DNA of 64,000 bases from Flammula alnicola (Eukaryota; Basidiomycota; Agaricomycetes; Agaricales; Strophariaceae). Both the position numbers and the translations under genes were made by a program. Location of the stretch: positions 124,001 to 188,000 of the forward strand of contig JADNRV010000068.1 of NCBI GenBank assembly GCA_015499995.1, given 5' to 3'. This document shows, in pieces, positions 44,440-54,970 of the stretch (its first letter is position 1; every line of letters begins with the position of its first letter). A model generated the notes under the pieces. It saw only the letters and a list, made by a program, of their open reading frames with translations. It was not told the DNA's origin and made no database searches.

Positions 44440-46794
44440 TAAGCTACGTTATGTGAGCGATGGGTGGGACGATGATTTAGCCAAAAATCACGTACCTCAG
44501 CATATTTAGCCTCGATCCAAGGGCGGTCGAAGCGGTGTCGCCAGAACGAGCAGTGGCTCGAAGAGGCCCAATGATCTTTGTGGCATGAAGGGCACCGCGC
44601 TAAAGATGCTTAGTGTGGGGTGTGTGTGAACTACTAGATAATCAAGTAGTCGCGTTTAATAGACTCGGTAATGTCTATTAAAGGATCACTATCAAATCTA
44701 ATCTGCTTCACTTTTAATACTACTAGTCTACACTTCAAACACCCAAATCAATGTTTAGTTGACTTAGTTCATCCAAGGGGAGGATATTAGTTTTATAGTA
44801 TCGATACCTGATGAAAGGTTTGCGATAAAAGAAGGTTTCTAACTAAGTAACGGCTGGGGCAAGGCCTTAGACGCGTTAATAGTCAATAGGTCGTTTTAAG
44901 TCCAATAGACTTGTGTGATTTCGTAACTGGTGGCCTGAAACTAGTGCTCTATGCACAAACTGCTAGCTGATCTCGTTCTAACTTGTTCTCCAATTGAGAA
45001 GATGGCTCTATGCCCTTTACTTGTCTTTACTTGTCTCAAAAACTCTACTAGTGGAAAGAGGCGCGCAGACTCCTTATCTGCCGACACTACAGTTCCTAAA
45101 CAATGGCCAGAGGCGCATAGACGCTTCGTCTACCGACACTACAGTCCAGGTCCCCAGATGTCCTTTGACAAAGGGTAGGTTTTGAACAAGTCACTTAGAC
45201 AGGTTCCTTGGCTTATAACTCTCTTTCTTTGGCTTGGAAGCGCACTTAGACACTTGTTCTCTCTCTTAACAGTTCGTTTATATCGTTACTTGGTTTCTTT
45301 TATATTATGGGACTCTCGCTTTGAAGCTACCTAGTACTTAGAGGCGAAACACTTAAGATATAACTCTTAAGCGCTTGTATCTCGTGGGTGGTAAATTGCT
45401 TGTCCTCTACGGTGTTACAGGGCTGCTTATATACTACTGAGACGATATATTATTACATAGACGCAATGACGAGAATATAGAGATTTCATGGGCATTTGTG
45501 CGCGAGCGGTGGCCTTGTGGAGTACAGTTTCCGTGCTCACCCGCTCAATCATGCCTTTTTGGTTGGATCGGGAGCTCAGATCGTCGTCGGTTCGGCTAAC
45601 TTAAGCGCCTAAGACTTAATCCTCCTCGACCGCGTGGTATACAAGCTCGTGACCTTTCGTTTTCATTGGTATCTTGTCCTGTCATTGGCTATAGACTGAC
45701 CGGAGCATAGACGCGCCTACATCTCATCGGAGACGCTCGGGCAATCCACGCACGTTCTGTCCGAGATAATGCTCGTGATTAGGGTTGTAACCCTTCGTCC
45801 TCTGTACCCGATACTCTGGTACCCTCGGCGTGCATCTGGGATCTCGCTATGTCGAGTTATGCACCCCGGAAATCTTCCTGTACCCAGTTATTACCCGATA
45901 TGGTATGTGTTCCCAATTAGGTATCCCTCTGATCCGAGCTTTGATCGGCGTTGCTACAGGCGCGTTTATGGGCGTCTGCTTTACCCCGGCTGCTCCACTG
46001 TCCTCGATGCCTTCGGCAATGTCACGCGACCTGTCCTGTAGTGTGCCTAGATGTCCGTTCTTTTAATCTAGAGATCCGCGCCCTCGCTGTATAGGCCGGA
46101 TGGTTAAGATATTACTGAAAGGCGCCTATTTCCGTACACTTCATTAGATGTATTGACTAGTATCTCAATAGTTACTAATGATAATGTCTTTAATTGACCG
46201 CGCGTTCCTCGTTATCTTGCATAGTTTCCTCTAGTCCTTAGTAGTCTTATTATTGTAATGTCCGGACTTGTAACATTGAGACTACATTGTAAGCTTTACT
46301 AAGTGCTAAAAATAGCTCAGGTAAGGAGAATAGTATTCCGTTCAGAGCTAGCTGCTCGCGGTCTCTTCAGCGCAGAGTGGGGGCAGTCTGTACCTAACGG
46401 AGTGCCTTTTGTTGGGGGCTTAGCCTCCGGGTGAGGTTTGCAGCACGAGGCGGCGATGCGATGCACCTCCAACTCATGCGGGCCAGAGCAGCGCGCACAG
46501 ATGGGCTGGCATGCTTTGCAAGAAGTCTTTGGGTGGCCCCACCTCCAGCACCGAGTGCAGAGAGGGACGCCAACGCTGGCAACGGCTGGGCGAATCAGAA
46601 TCACCCTACCGCGGAACATGAAGGTCTTGTTGATAAGACGCTTCGCGCGTTGACCCGATTGCGAGTCGTAGATTTCGAAGAAGGCGTGAGCAGTGCTGCT
46701 CGCCTTCGAGTTGCGGATGACGCGAGGGGGGCCCGCGAGCATGATATCGATGGACAGAGGGGAGGCGAGCATTGCCATCTTCACCTCAGTGCCA
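44439..46794 (-). pseudogene. LE ORF1 C-terminal half, split by an LTR-like insert
   Basis: Pieces 46794-46374 and 44600-44439. The first encodes EVKMAMLASPLSIDIML through FRGRVILIRPAVASVGVPL and two knuckles, CTRCWRWGHPKTSC and CARCSGPHELEVH. The second encodes the end, DRPWIEAKYAEVRDFWL... to NVA, and the TAA shared with the ORF2 start. The 5' end is missing through truncation at insertion. Confidence 0.85.
44601..46369. mobile_element. LTR-like insertion, 1.77 kb, no coding frame
   Basis: Interrupts LE ORF1 with a 4-bp duplication gcgc (44597-44600 and 46370-46373). On the minus strand it begins TGAAGAGACC and ends ...CATCTTTA, so one end is TG and the other TA, perhaps a decayed CA. AT-rich with no ORF I would defend. 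The size and TSD length resemble the solo LTRs at 52257 and 58129, but I could not align them, so it is a separate family. It may be a solo LTR or another noncoding transposon. Confidence 0.5.
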
Positions 46795-46800
46795 GGAGGT

Positions 46801-47633
46801 ATCAACTCTATTCATCAAAGTCTGAAGAGTTTCATCCTCTTGCTTCCGGATGGAGAATAGGTCGTCATAGGCATTAAAGCGTGTGCCCGGATGCTTCTGC
46901 TGATGGATATCATGCAGAGTAGTCCAGATCTTGACCGGATCATTCTCAATTCCGTTGAAGTGGATCTTCTGATCATCCTCTACAAGCATATACATCATTC
47001 CGGACGCTTTGTCTGATTTAAGTGTCCAGTCATCAAATGCTTTGGTCTCCTCTGCTGTAGGGGTTGCAGGGAGTGTAGGCTTGGTAGATGTGCTGTTTAC
47101 AATGCGCCAGACGCCGTTTGCATGGAGCCAGGCCTGCATATCACCGGCCCAAGTGTTATAATTGAAAGCATTCAATTTTGTGATTTGAGGCATGTGTAAA
47201 GAAGACATGATTGCGATGGATCCGTGGAGAGTGGAGGAGTGCAAGTTGGCGGGGATATGTGTAATAGTGTCCGGATATGTGTAAATGAGTTGTACGGCGT
47301 TCCGTGCGCAGTAGGTGTGGCGAACTCGGAAATGAAATGAAAGTGTACACTAGTGAAATGAAAGTGTACACTAGTGAAATGAAAGTGTACACTAGAGTAT
47401 TCTAGACAACACTAGATAAAAGTGTATGTAACTCGGAGTCCAGGTGGTTGTTCCGAGCGCAACTCAGCCCTAATGGCGTGCAAGCTCGTCCTTACTAGCA
47501 GCGGCAATATAAGGCCGGGCCTGGCAAGGGTTTACAAGTAATGAAAGGTAATATGCCTGATGAAAGCTAACTACTAATAGATTTCGTTCGCAAAACACCT
47601 GTTTGAAGCGCTTAGAGCGTGGGGCCCATAACC
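46801..47633 (-). pseudogene. copia-2 leader and gag N-terminus
   Basis: Minus-strand gag from MSSLHMPQITKLNAFNYN (ATG 47208; an in-frame upstream ATG at 47244 also exists) to NRVDTS at 46801, where LE interrupts. The leader 47209-47633 contains three tandem copies of a 23-bp unit 'gtgaaatgaaagtgtacacta' (quoted in part) near 47335-47395, where copia-1 has one. Next to the LTR lies the primer-binding site. Confidence 0.88.
47620..47633 (-). other. Primer-binding site for half-tRNA-iMet
   Basis: GGTTATGGGCCCCA on the minus strand, directly next to the 5' LTR edge. All but its last position match the complement of the anticodon stem-loop of eukaryotic initiator tRNA-Met (...GGGCCCATAACC...). 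Drosophila copia primes from a cleaved 5' half of this tRNA with the same PBS, so copia-2 most likely does the same. Confidence 0.8.
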
Positions 47634-47772
47634 TGTTGAAGGTGGCAAGCGTGGGAACGTGTGATGCAGCTGTGCACCTAATATGAGCAACTCGGAGTGA
47701 GGGACACAGGAGCTATAGTAAGCTGAAGTCCAGAGTGAGTAACTAGTTGTATTGGGCAAAATACTAACTACT

Positions 47773-47776
<4 letters not shown>

Positions 47777-47809
<33 letters not shown>

Positions 47810-50800
47810 TCAACAATTTATATTCCGATGCTCGATCGCAGCTCGGACTCTAACTAATACATACGAGTACGCTACAATACCCATTGCAAAAGAAAGAAGT
47901 TGGTTGCTCACAGGGGAGCATGCAGCGCGCACGAGCGCGACGCGGGCGAGACTGCGCAGCAGCCTGAAACCCAAATAACGGACCTTGCAGCCCAGGAAAT
48001 ACAAACACGTGGCATTGTTAATGCTACTGAGCATAAGGTAGATATGGATTAAAAGGGTGGACAGGGGGGTCACCCAGATGCGAGAAGAGCCTGCCAGGCC
48101 CTCCCCGATTAAATGGTAAAATCGACGTGGTCATAGCTAAATGAGGGCCGAAGTCCAAGCCGCCGTCCACCAAGCCGGGTCCGGAACGACACAGTGGACG
48201 ACTCGACCCCGAAGGGTAGAGCCGCCCTAACCTGGAACGACCAGGTCCTCCAGCCTCTCGGCCTTCGACTGCACCGAGCCAACACTCACGGGCAGTGAGT
48301 CACTTTGACTGCAGTGCCGCCCGCAAATGAGATTGCCCCCCATCCAGAGTCCTTCATCCGACTCCGGCTTGGGGCCGGTTGAAAGCAAACGCCGTAATGT
48401 TGTCAGTCAAAAATTTCTCAAGACCCCACACTAGGTGCGGGGCCCTGTGAGGTAGCATCAAGAGCTTGGGGCACTTGAAAATATGTGCACGAGTCTGTGG
48501 ATATTTCCCGCACACGCACCCGAGAGCCAACGGGTCATCGATTTTGAACCGCTCGTAGTACGAGCTGATCGGAGCATGATTTGTGATAGCACGGCACATG
48601 CGGGCGAACAACTGAGAGTTGCGGCTGCCCACTTCAAGCCACGGCCCGCCGCGAACGGGGGTCGGACGGAGAGGATTACCCTTTAGATCCTCTAACTCCA
48701 AGAAATTGGATCCAAGCATATTGGGAACCTCGTCGACCTCTGTCGACCAGGCATCCCACGCTACAGTGTTGGCTTTATTCTTAAGCCAAGTGATGGATAG
48801 AGGGGTATTCGGCGTAACAGGTACGCCCGGAAACCCAAGGACGAGGTCATGAGCCTCTTGATGAATGTCCCACTCCATATCGGAGGGAGACTCAGCAAAA
48901 ACAACTTTACCGTTGCCAGCACCCTGGAACCATTGTTCAAGTGTCCGACACACTACCAGAGATGAGCCCTGATGAGAGTGCGGGGAAGGATCCACGGCCA
49001 CTCGAGCAGCATGCATCGAATCCGTGAAAATGACTATCCTGGTGACGTCTCCGAATGCTACCATTGCGGAGATGGCCACCGAGATGGCATCGAGCTCAGC
49101 ATCAGTGCTTATTGCCCACCCGGAAGAGTGGCATCTGGCCAATACCAGAGCACCCTGCCGTTTGATAACAATGCCGTTGGCGGCCTGCCAGGGCCCCGGA
49201 GGGACCGAGCCGTCGACACCAGCATATGCGGTTCCTGGCTCATCGTCACACTTTTCGATGAGTTTGTCCAGTACGATTTTCCACGCAGCATCAGGGTCTT
49301 CGGCCCTGCTGATATGGGGTTTAGTCATCCATGTAAATCCGCTCGCATGCCGATCCATCAGACGATATCCAGGCCTGGCATCTGGAGCAAAAGGCTCCAG
49401 TTCTTCCAGACCAGCGGGGTGGAACATTGCATTGCCCACAAGTCCTCCGCGCAACTTTTCTCATTGACGCTCGGTAAAGTTCTCAATCGCCATCTTGTGA
49501 GGAGTGGCTTTCTTAAGTAAAGGTCCAGCCATAAATGACCGGACCGGGTGCGTATCAGACAAGAGAGAAATCCGAGCAATCGATCGGGAGTTCAGTCTGT
49601 CTAAGAGTAGATGCATGGGCAGGAGGCCCGCAAGGGCCTCAACGCCATGTGAGGGAGAGGTGCGGAAGCACCCAGTAATCCAAAGCCCAGCTTTACGCTG
49701 AACATTGGTGAGTTGAGCAATAAGGCCCTTGTCGCGGCCCTTGCAGAAGTACCACATGCGGTAACCATAGGTAATTATGGGGATAACGCACGTGCGGTAG
49801 AGGAGGTGCTTAAGATGCGGCGGCAGCCCTCTGGTAGAAGACCCAAGCATTTTCATCGATACAACCGATGTAAATCCTTTGGTGGAATAATATCGCACAT
49901 GCTCCTTGAAAGTGAGCTTGCGATCAAAATAAAACCCAAGATACTGCCAAAAAGGCTTCGGCTTGAGCCACTTGCCTGCAGTGTAGGGTTCTTCACCCAA
50001 ATCAATGGCAGGATTATAAACTGAAGCCGTGTTGTCGAAGTGAAAAATCTCCGACTTCGCGTGCTCTAGAGCGAGAGCGAACTTGGTAAAGAGCTCAAAT
50101 ATAATCTTGTAAGCCTTACGAAGGTTTACAACATTGGGATCGAGTCCAGCCTCCTGAGAAATCAAGGTACCATCATCTACATATGACAGAAGGTCGACCG
50201 CAAGATTAATCTCACGGCACCTCTTGTAGAAAAGGTGCATAATGGGTGCCAAGTAAATAGCCGACAAGACAGGGGACAGGGCAGAGCCCTGCCCCATGCC
50301 CACATCGGCTTGCAGAGGATCTGACAAGAAGGAGTTCCACGCATACTGCGTCTTCCTTTCTACCAGATAAGAACTGAAAAACTTGACCACCAGAGGTGGA
50401 AAGGCAAGCTTCCGGAGAATGATCACGAGCACCTCATGATTAAGAGAAGGAAAGAACTGGGCAAGGTCAAAGGCAAGGACGCTAGTCCTCAACCCCCTTG
50501 CCCACCCAGCCCTCACCATGTGCATCAAAAACAGACCCACATCTTTAGTGGAGCGTCCCCTGACGCCTCCAACCTGATTCGGGTGAAATATATCCTGTCC
50601 GACAGCGTCGAACTGAATGCGATTCGAGATCATTTTCTCGATGAGTTTCCCCACAGTATTCAGAAGCACAATAGGCCTGAATGCCTTAGGGGTGGAGTAC
50701 GAGGGCTTGCCGGGTTTGGGGATAATAACTGACATAGATTCCTTGAAGGGAGACGGCCAGTGACCCACACGCATGCAGGCATTAGCAATCGAGATAAGGA

Positions 50801-51710
50801 CCTCCACCGAGTGGGGGTCCTGACGTACAATCTTCTTCAGGTGGGACCAATTGACATGATCCGGACCCGGAGAAGAAAGACCGGAACACGCAGAGAGTGC
50901 TTCCGTGAGTTCCAGTGAGGAGAATAGAGCCCATTCCTGAACGGGAAGTTGTGGGATGGACTCCAAGAGATCGGCATCGTATGTTCTATCCGACGCCGAG
51001 TTGTACGTGCCATGCAGGGCATCCCACAAGGCAGGCAGATCATTGCAAGGCTCTCCACGATACTGGATAGCCTCACTGGGAGGGAGCTTCCGTTGTTGGA
51101 CCCAATTCATGAGGTCCCACGGTCGCTTATTAGTACCCGCGATCTCTCCAATGCGATCATCAAAGAAAACACGCTTCGTCTCCCGGACTACTGTCTGAAA
51201 GGATTTCCAATTCTCGGGGGAGCGATCCTCGCGAAATTTGAGCAGGGCGTCTGAGCACTCCTGGGACCACCAGGGCTTCGAACGCTTAGTAATAGAGGTC
51301 TCTTTGGCATGGGCAGACTATGCTTCTGAGAAAATCCGCGCCACTTCTTGAGCCGCAGTCTCAATCTGATCCTCGGTATTCATCGGGGTTGCTGGATCTA
51401 CAGCCGCAAGCCCCGAAGTGATAGATTTAACGAAGGCCTCAACAGACTCCGTAGGAAGAGACATCCGAACTGCCCCGTCAGGGGCGGGAAGGATGTCCAG
51501 TGTAGTATAAATCAGAATATGGTCCGACTTAAGCTGGATATCCGGGCAACGGACAGTAGATTTGTTCACAACCTGATCGGGGGGAACAAAGGCCAGATCG
51601 ATCACCGTGCTACGTTTGGCGTGATCTCTAGGAATGTGCGTGGGCCCCGGGTTGCCAAATGCGGCAAGCTCGAGCCCAAGGATAGCTGCAGATTGTTGCA
51701 GCGATACGGC
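47777..51710 (-). mobile_element. LINE LF, 5'-truncated in the endonuclease
   Basis: TSD actaactacttgcc (47763-47776 and 51711-51724) inside the copia-2 LTR. Poly(T) 47777-47804. Represents a third sequence group ('KCDDEPGTAYAGVDG', 'CVCGKYPQTRAHIFKC'), whose 3' UTR is the one fused in SC1. Confidence 0.93.
48354..51710 (-). pseudogene. LF ORF2: partial endonuclease, RT, RNase H
   Basis: Reads from the middle of the endonuclease (DLAFVPPDQV, KSDHILI) to a TAG at 51318-51320, where the Trp of relatives stood. It then reads on in the same frame: 51110-49461 carries AFDLAQFFPSLNH, GMGQGSALSPVLSAIY, SYVDDGTL and the thumb. A TGA at 49461-49463 comes just before GGLVGN. 49454-48354 is the complete RNase H (YAGVDGSVPPG, STDAELDAI, FTDSMHAA) and C-terminus. 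Apart from the missing 5' end, only in-frame stops disable it. Confidence 0.88.
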
Positions 51711-51974
51711 ACTAACTACTTGCCTGAAGTCCAGAGTGAGTAACTAAGGACTTCTGGCAAATGTCAAAAGACTTTATATACTAAATAGAAAGAATCTAGA
51801 AAGCATCTGGAGATGATCTGGAGATGATCTAGAACTTGATAAGAATCTAATCTACAAATGCACAACAAGTGAAAAGGAGGAAGTGCAGATAAGAGATAAG
51901 ATAAGAGATAAGATAAGAGATAAGATAAGAGATAAGATAAGATAACTTGGAGACATGTGCAGGCAGTTTTAACA

Positions 51975-53953
51975 GCTGCGCATCAAGCGCAATTCCCTGA
52001 AGAGCACCACTTGTGTAGTGTTCCTCAATATCTGGGACTCTCAGTCGGGATCCCGTGCGAAGGCCCTCATTGGGAGGACCTTCATGTTCTGTGGTAGGGC
52101 TGTCCGCATCGTATCAGCCTGCCCCAGCATTGGCACCCCTCTTTACACTCGCTGCTGGAGGTAGGGTCATCCATCTAATGCATGCAGGGCTCCCCAGCCC
52201 TGATGTGCTCATTGCACTGGGCCGCACGAGGAGGCAGTACATCGTATTGCCGCCGGTGAGAGACCCGCTACGCGCTCAGCGACCTAAACAACACACACAA
52301 CTGCGGAGCGAGATCCTAACCAGGTCGAGCGACGCTCTACTAGCTTTAGAAATATGTAGTGTGCTTTGCTCCACAATGTCTATTTTGTTCAACTAGCTGA
52401 CTTGTAGACAGTGCCTCGCGGTTCGTTTAAGTGGGTATGAGGGATTATTCAAATACACGTTTTATTGTAGTTTCAGGCTTCGTTTTATCACAAGGATGAA
52501 CGGTTTTATTGATTTTAGGGTTTTATGTTTGAGAAAGGATCTCTAGGACGCTACTAGCTCGACTTTCGAAGCAACTAGCTGCTCTGAAGCTTTGGGAACT
52601 CGTCTGAAACTAAGGCCGCACTGTGCGCTACCTTCTGAACGATCTGCTAGCCCACTGTGGACTCTGTTTCTGACTTCTTAGGCGCTCTCTAGGCCTCTAA
52701 GCACTCTCTGGCTTCTAAATTCTTGGACCTTGTCCTCAAGAACTTTCTCTTTATTAAACTAAGCCTTCTCTGGCTTTCAAACGAACTCTATTGAAGCCAA
52801 ACTGATCCTTTATTCGCTTTCTTTCTTACTAGGCACTGCGCCTTAGCTCAAAATAAAACAGGGAAGAGATTGCTTAGGGTAACTAGCTACAAAAGTACAT
52901 CTTTTATACTACAGCTATGTGTGGTTCTGGTATGCGAATAAAATAGAGTAAAACATTCTTATCTCGTGTAAATAATGCCTGCAGGCAATGGGTATAGGGT
53001 TGGGTATTCCAGGTGACCAGATAGAGGTCAAGGGATTTGGAAATTCATCCCATTTTAGCGCGCTAGGACGCTCCTGACTTCCGCGTACCATGCGCATCAT
53101 GCGTGCGTCTCGGCTAGCGGTGCTGCTTTATTCCGGATCTGCGGCCATCATTGATGCCGGTTCCTTCTTTCCTTTCTCGTCCTATTACCACTTTTGGTAG
53201 TCCCCCGGGTAGAGGGTAGAGCGTGCGTCTAACTAACGCGTCCGCGTCCCGTGCGTTTCTCAGTAAGTCACAAGATACGCTCGCTAGTAGTCGACACATT
53301 CGTGTCTAGCTTTCACTAGCTGTGTCTCGCGCTCCTAGTTGTAGTATTTCGTAGCTAGCTATTCCGCAATACACTGATTGTACTGAATTCGCCGCGCACT
53401 AATTCCAAAGTATCCAGAAGTCTTTTAATTTATTCCCCATGGTGCGTTTATGCCTCGCTAGTCGTTTATGACTTATGCGTTCTGTGTTTTACTGCCTGAT
53501 AACTTTTAACTGTCTCCCGGCTTATCATACGGACTCAGCTAGCTCTGAACCGCGTCTGATTACCATTGTCACAGGTTATATGACAACTAGTAGTCGCATA
53601 GCTAGGCCTTAGACTACTAACTTGGGTAGGTTATAGTCTCTCTGTCTCGGTTATATTCTATAGGTAAAAGATGATATATTCGCGAAATTCACGCGTGGCC
53701 GGTTTGCGGCCCTATCACCGGATGCTGCAAGGGAAATGCAAAGGCAACTCCGCCAGTACCATCCACTCCCACTGGTACGGACTGCCCCCACCCCCCACGT
53801 GGCCCTAATTGCAAGGGCGTGCATAAACTCTATGACAGGAAATGTCATTTCTGGAACAACCGGTACGATCGTGAATGGATCGATGCCAAATATGCCCAGG
53901 TATGTAAATTTTGGATTCAGTGTCAGGTACTCCACTCACATAACATAGCTTAA
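51975..53953 (+). pseudogene. LG ORF1 C-terminal part, split by a solo LTR
   Basis: Encodes RIKRNSLKSTTC, FLNIWDSQSGSRAKALIGRT, FCGRAVRIVSACPS and a knuckle CTRCWR(stop)GHPSNAC, whose Trp is TAG. The solo LTR follows from 52257. From 53718 it encodes CCKGNAKATPPVPS to SHNIA and TAA (53951-53953). Confidence 0.82.
52257..53717 (+). repeat. Solo LTR copy 1 (1461 bp)
   Basis: TG...CA ends (TGAGAGACCC ... GGCCCTATCA) with a 4-bp duplication ccgg (52253-52256, 53718-53721). No ORF. A second copy, about 90% identical by eye, lies inverted at 58129-59587. No internal retrotransposon sequence accompanies either, so both are read as solo LTRs, probably of a Ty3/gypsy-like family on TSD length. Confidence 0.72.
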
Positions 53954-54970
53954 TGCAGGCACAAATGCTTGATGAGGTGCAGGTGATGAGCTGGAACATG
54001 GCCAGGGATGAGCTGGAACGTGGCCAGGGATGGGATATCCCTGGATGTAGTCCTATCAACTTGTAGTAACATTTATGATATTATTTTTGTGCAAGAACCG
54101 CCTTGGAGGCACATAAGGACTGCCCCATCTACAAAGAGCAGAAAGGGTGAAGATGTAATTGGAGCACCCAACCACCCAGATTGGCTGGCTATGGTGCGCC
54201 CCACCACTCCTGACGAGCGACCTCGGGTCATGACCTATGTTTCGACTAGGTTGGCCCGATATCGCCCAGCTCAATGTAGGGATGTAATTGATCATCCTGA
54301 CATCATGGTTCTCTCACTGTCATCGGGCGAGAGTACCTTCTATCTCCTGAATGTATATTCAGATTCCGATCATGGGGCCATTTTTTTTTTTTTTTTTTTA
54401 AATCAACAATTTATTTACCGGTGCACGAAAGCAGTCCGGTCTCTAACTAATACAAACAAAGAAGGTATACTACACCCATAAAAGAAAGAAATTGAGCTCG
54501 CCAGGGAGCATGCGATGTGCGTGAGCACGGCACGGGCGAGACGGCTCTGCCGCCTGAAACCCAAATAGGTAGTCTCGCAACTACAGATTGTCCGTCATTG
54601 CGGCATTGTTAATGCTACCGCACAAATGGCAGATAAGAGTATTGGGATGGGAGGGGGGGTCACCTGAAAGCGAAGAGAGCCTGCCAGACCCTCTCCAGTT
54701 CAATGGTAAAATTTATGTTGTAATAGCTAAGCAGGAGCCGAAGCCCCCACTGCTGTCCACTGAACTGGGTCCTCCATCAGCGGTGCATGACACCGGCTCA
54801 GAGAGTCAATGCCACTGGCTCAGAGAGTCAATGCCACCAGCCCTGGGATGACCAGGGCCCTACGCACTTGCGGAACTTCGCCGCTGCCAAACGGAAACAC
54901 ATCACAGGTAGTCGAGTAGATTTGACTGCAGCCCACTCCGCGATCAGGATCTTCCCCCTCCCAGAGTCCC

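Larger units (their letters stand above)
39966..46794 (-). mobile_element. LINE LE, 5'-truncated in ORF1, with an LTR-like insert
   Basis: The only clear flanking duplication is short, ggaggt (39960-39965 and 46795-46800). Poly(T) of about 47 bases at the left. Includes the C-terminal half of ORF1, all of ORF2 and the 3' UTR, plus a 1.77-kb insertion at 44601-46369. Same sequence group as LC and LD. Confidence 0.88.
6694..51974 (-). mobile_element. copia-2, Ty1/copia element spread over 45 kb by seven insertions
   Basis: Boundaries are the 3' LTR (6694-7072) and the split 5' LTR (47634-51974). Between them, on the minus strand and in the right order, lie a tRNA primer-binding site, gag, protease, integrase, RT and RNase H pieces: 46801-47633, 39423-39965, 32655-32823, 27079-28096, 24586-25581, 9752-9977 and 7073-7926. 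Subtracting the seven inserted elements and their TSDs leaves about 5.3 kb, a normal copia length. The outer flanks do not share a TSD: 'caatc' lies left of 6694 and 'gctgc' right of 51974, so the locus has been rearranged. Coding is destroyed by the insertions, a CGA-to-TGA stop and a ~100-bp deletion near 25495. Confidence 0.88.
47634..51974 (-). repeat. copia-2 5' LTR, split by LINE LF
   Basis: Pieces 47634-47776 and 51725-51974 total 393 bp against 379 bp for the 3' LTR. The main length difference is in the GATA array (51888-51943). Ends are TGTTGAAGG and TTTTAACA on the plus strand. The outer flank is LINE LG ORF1. Confidence 0.88.

Noticed and set aside
45769..46066. Possible small protein inside the LTR-like insert
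   Set aside because: Composition and lack of motifs suggest chance.
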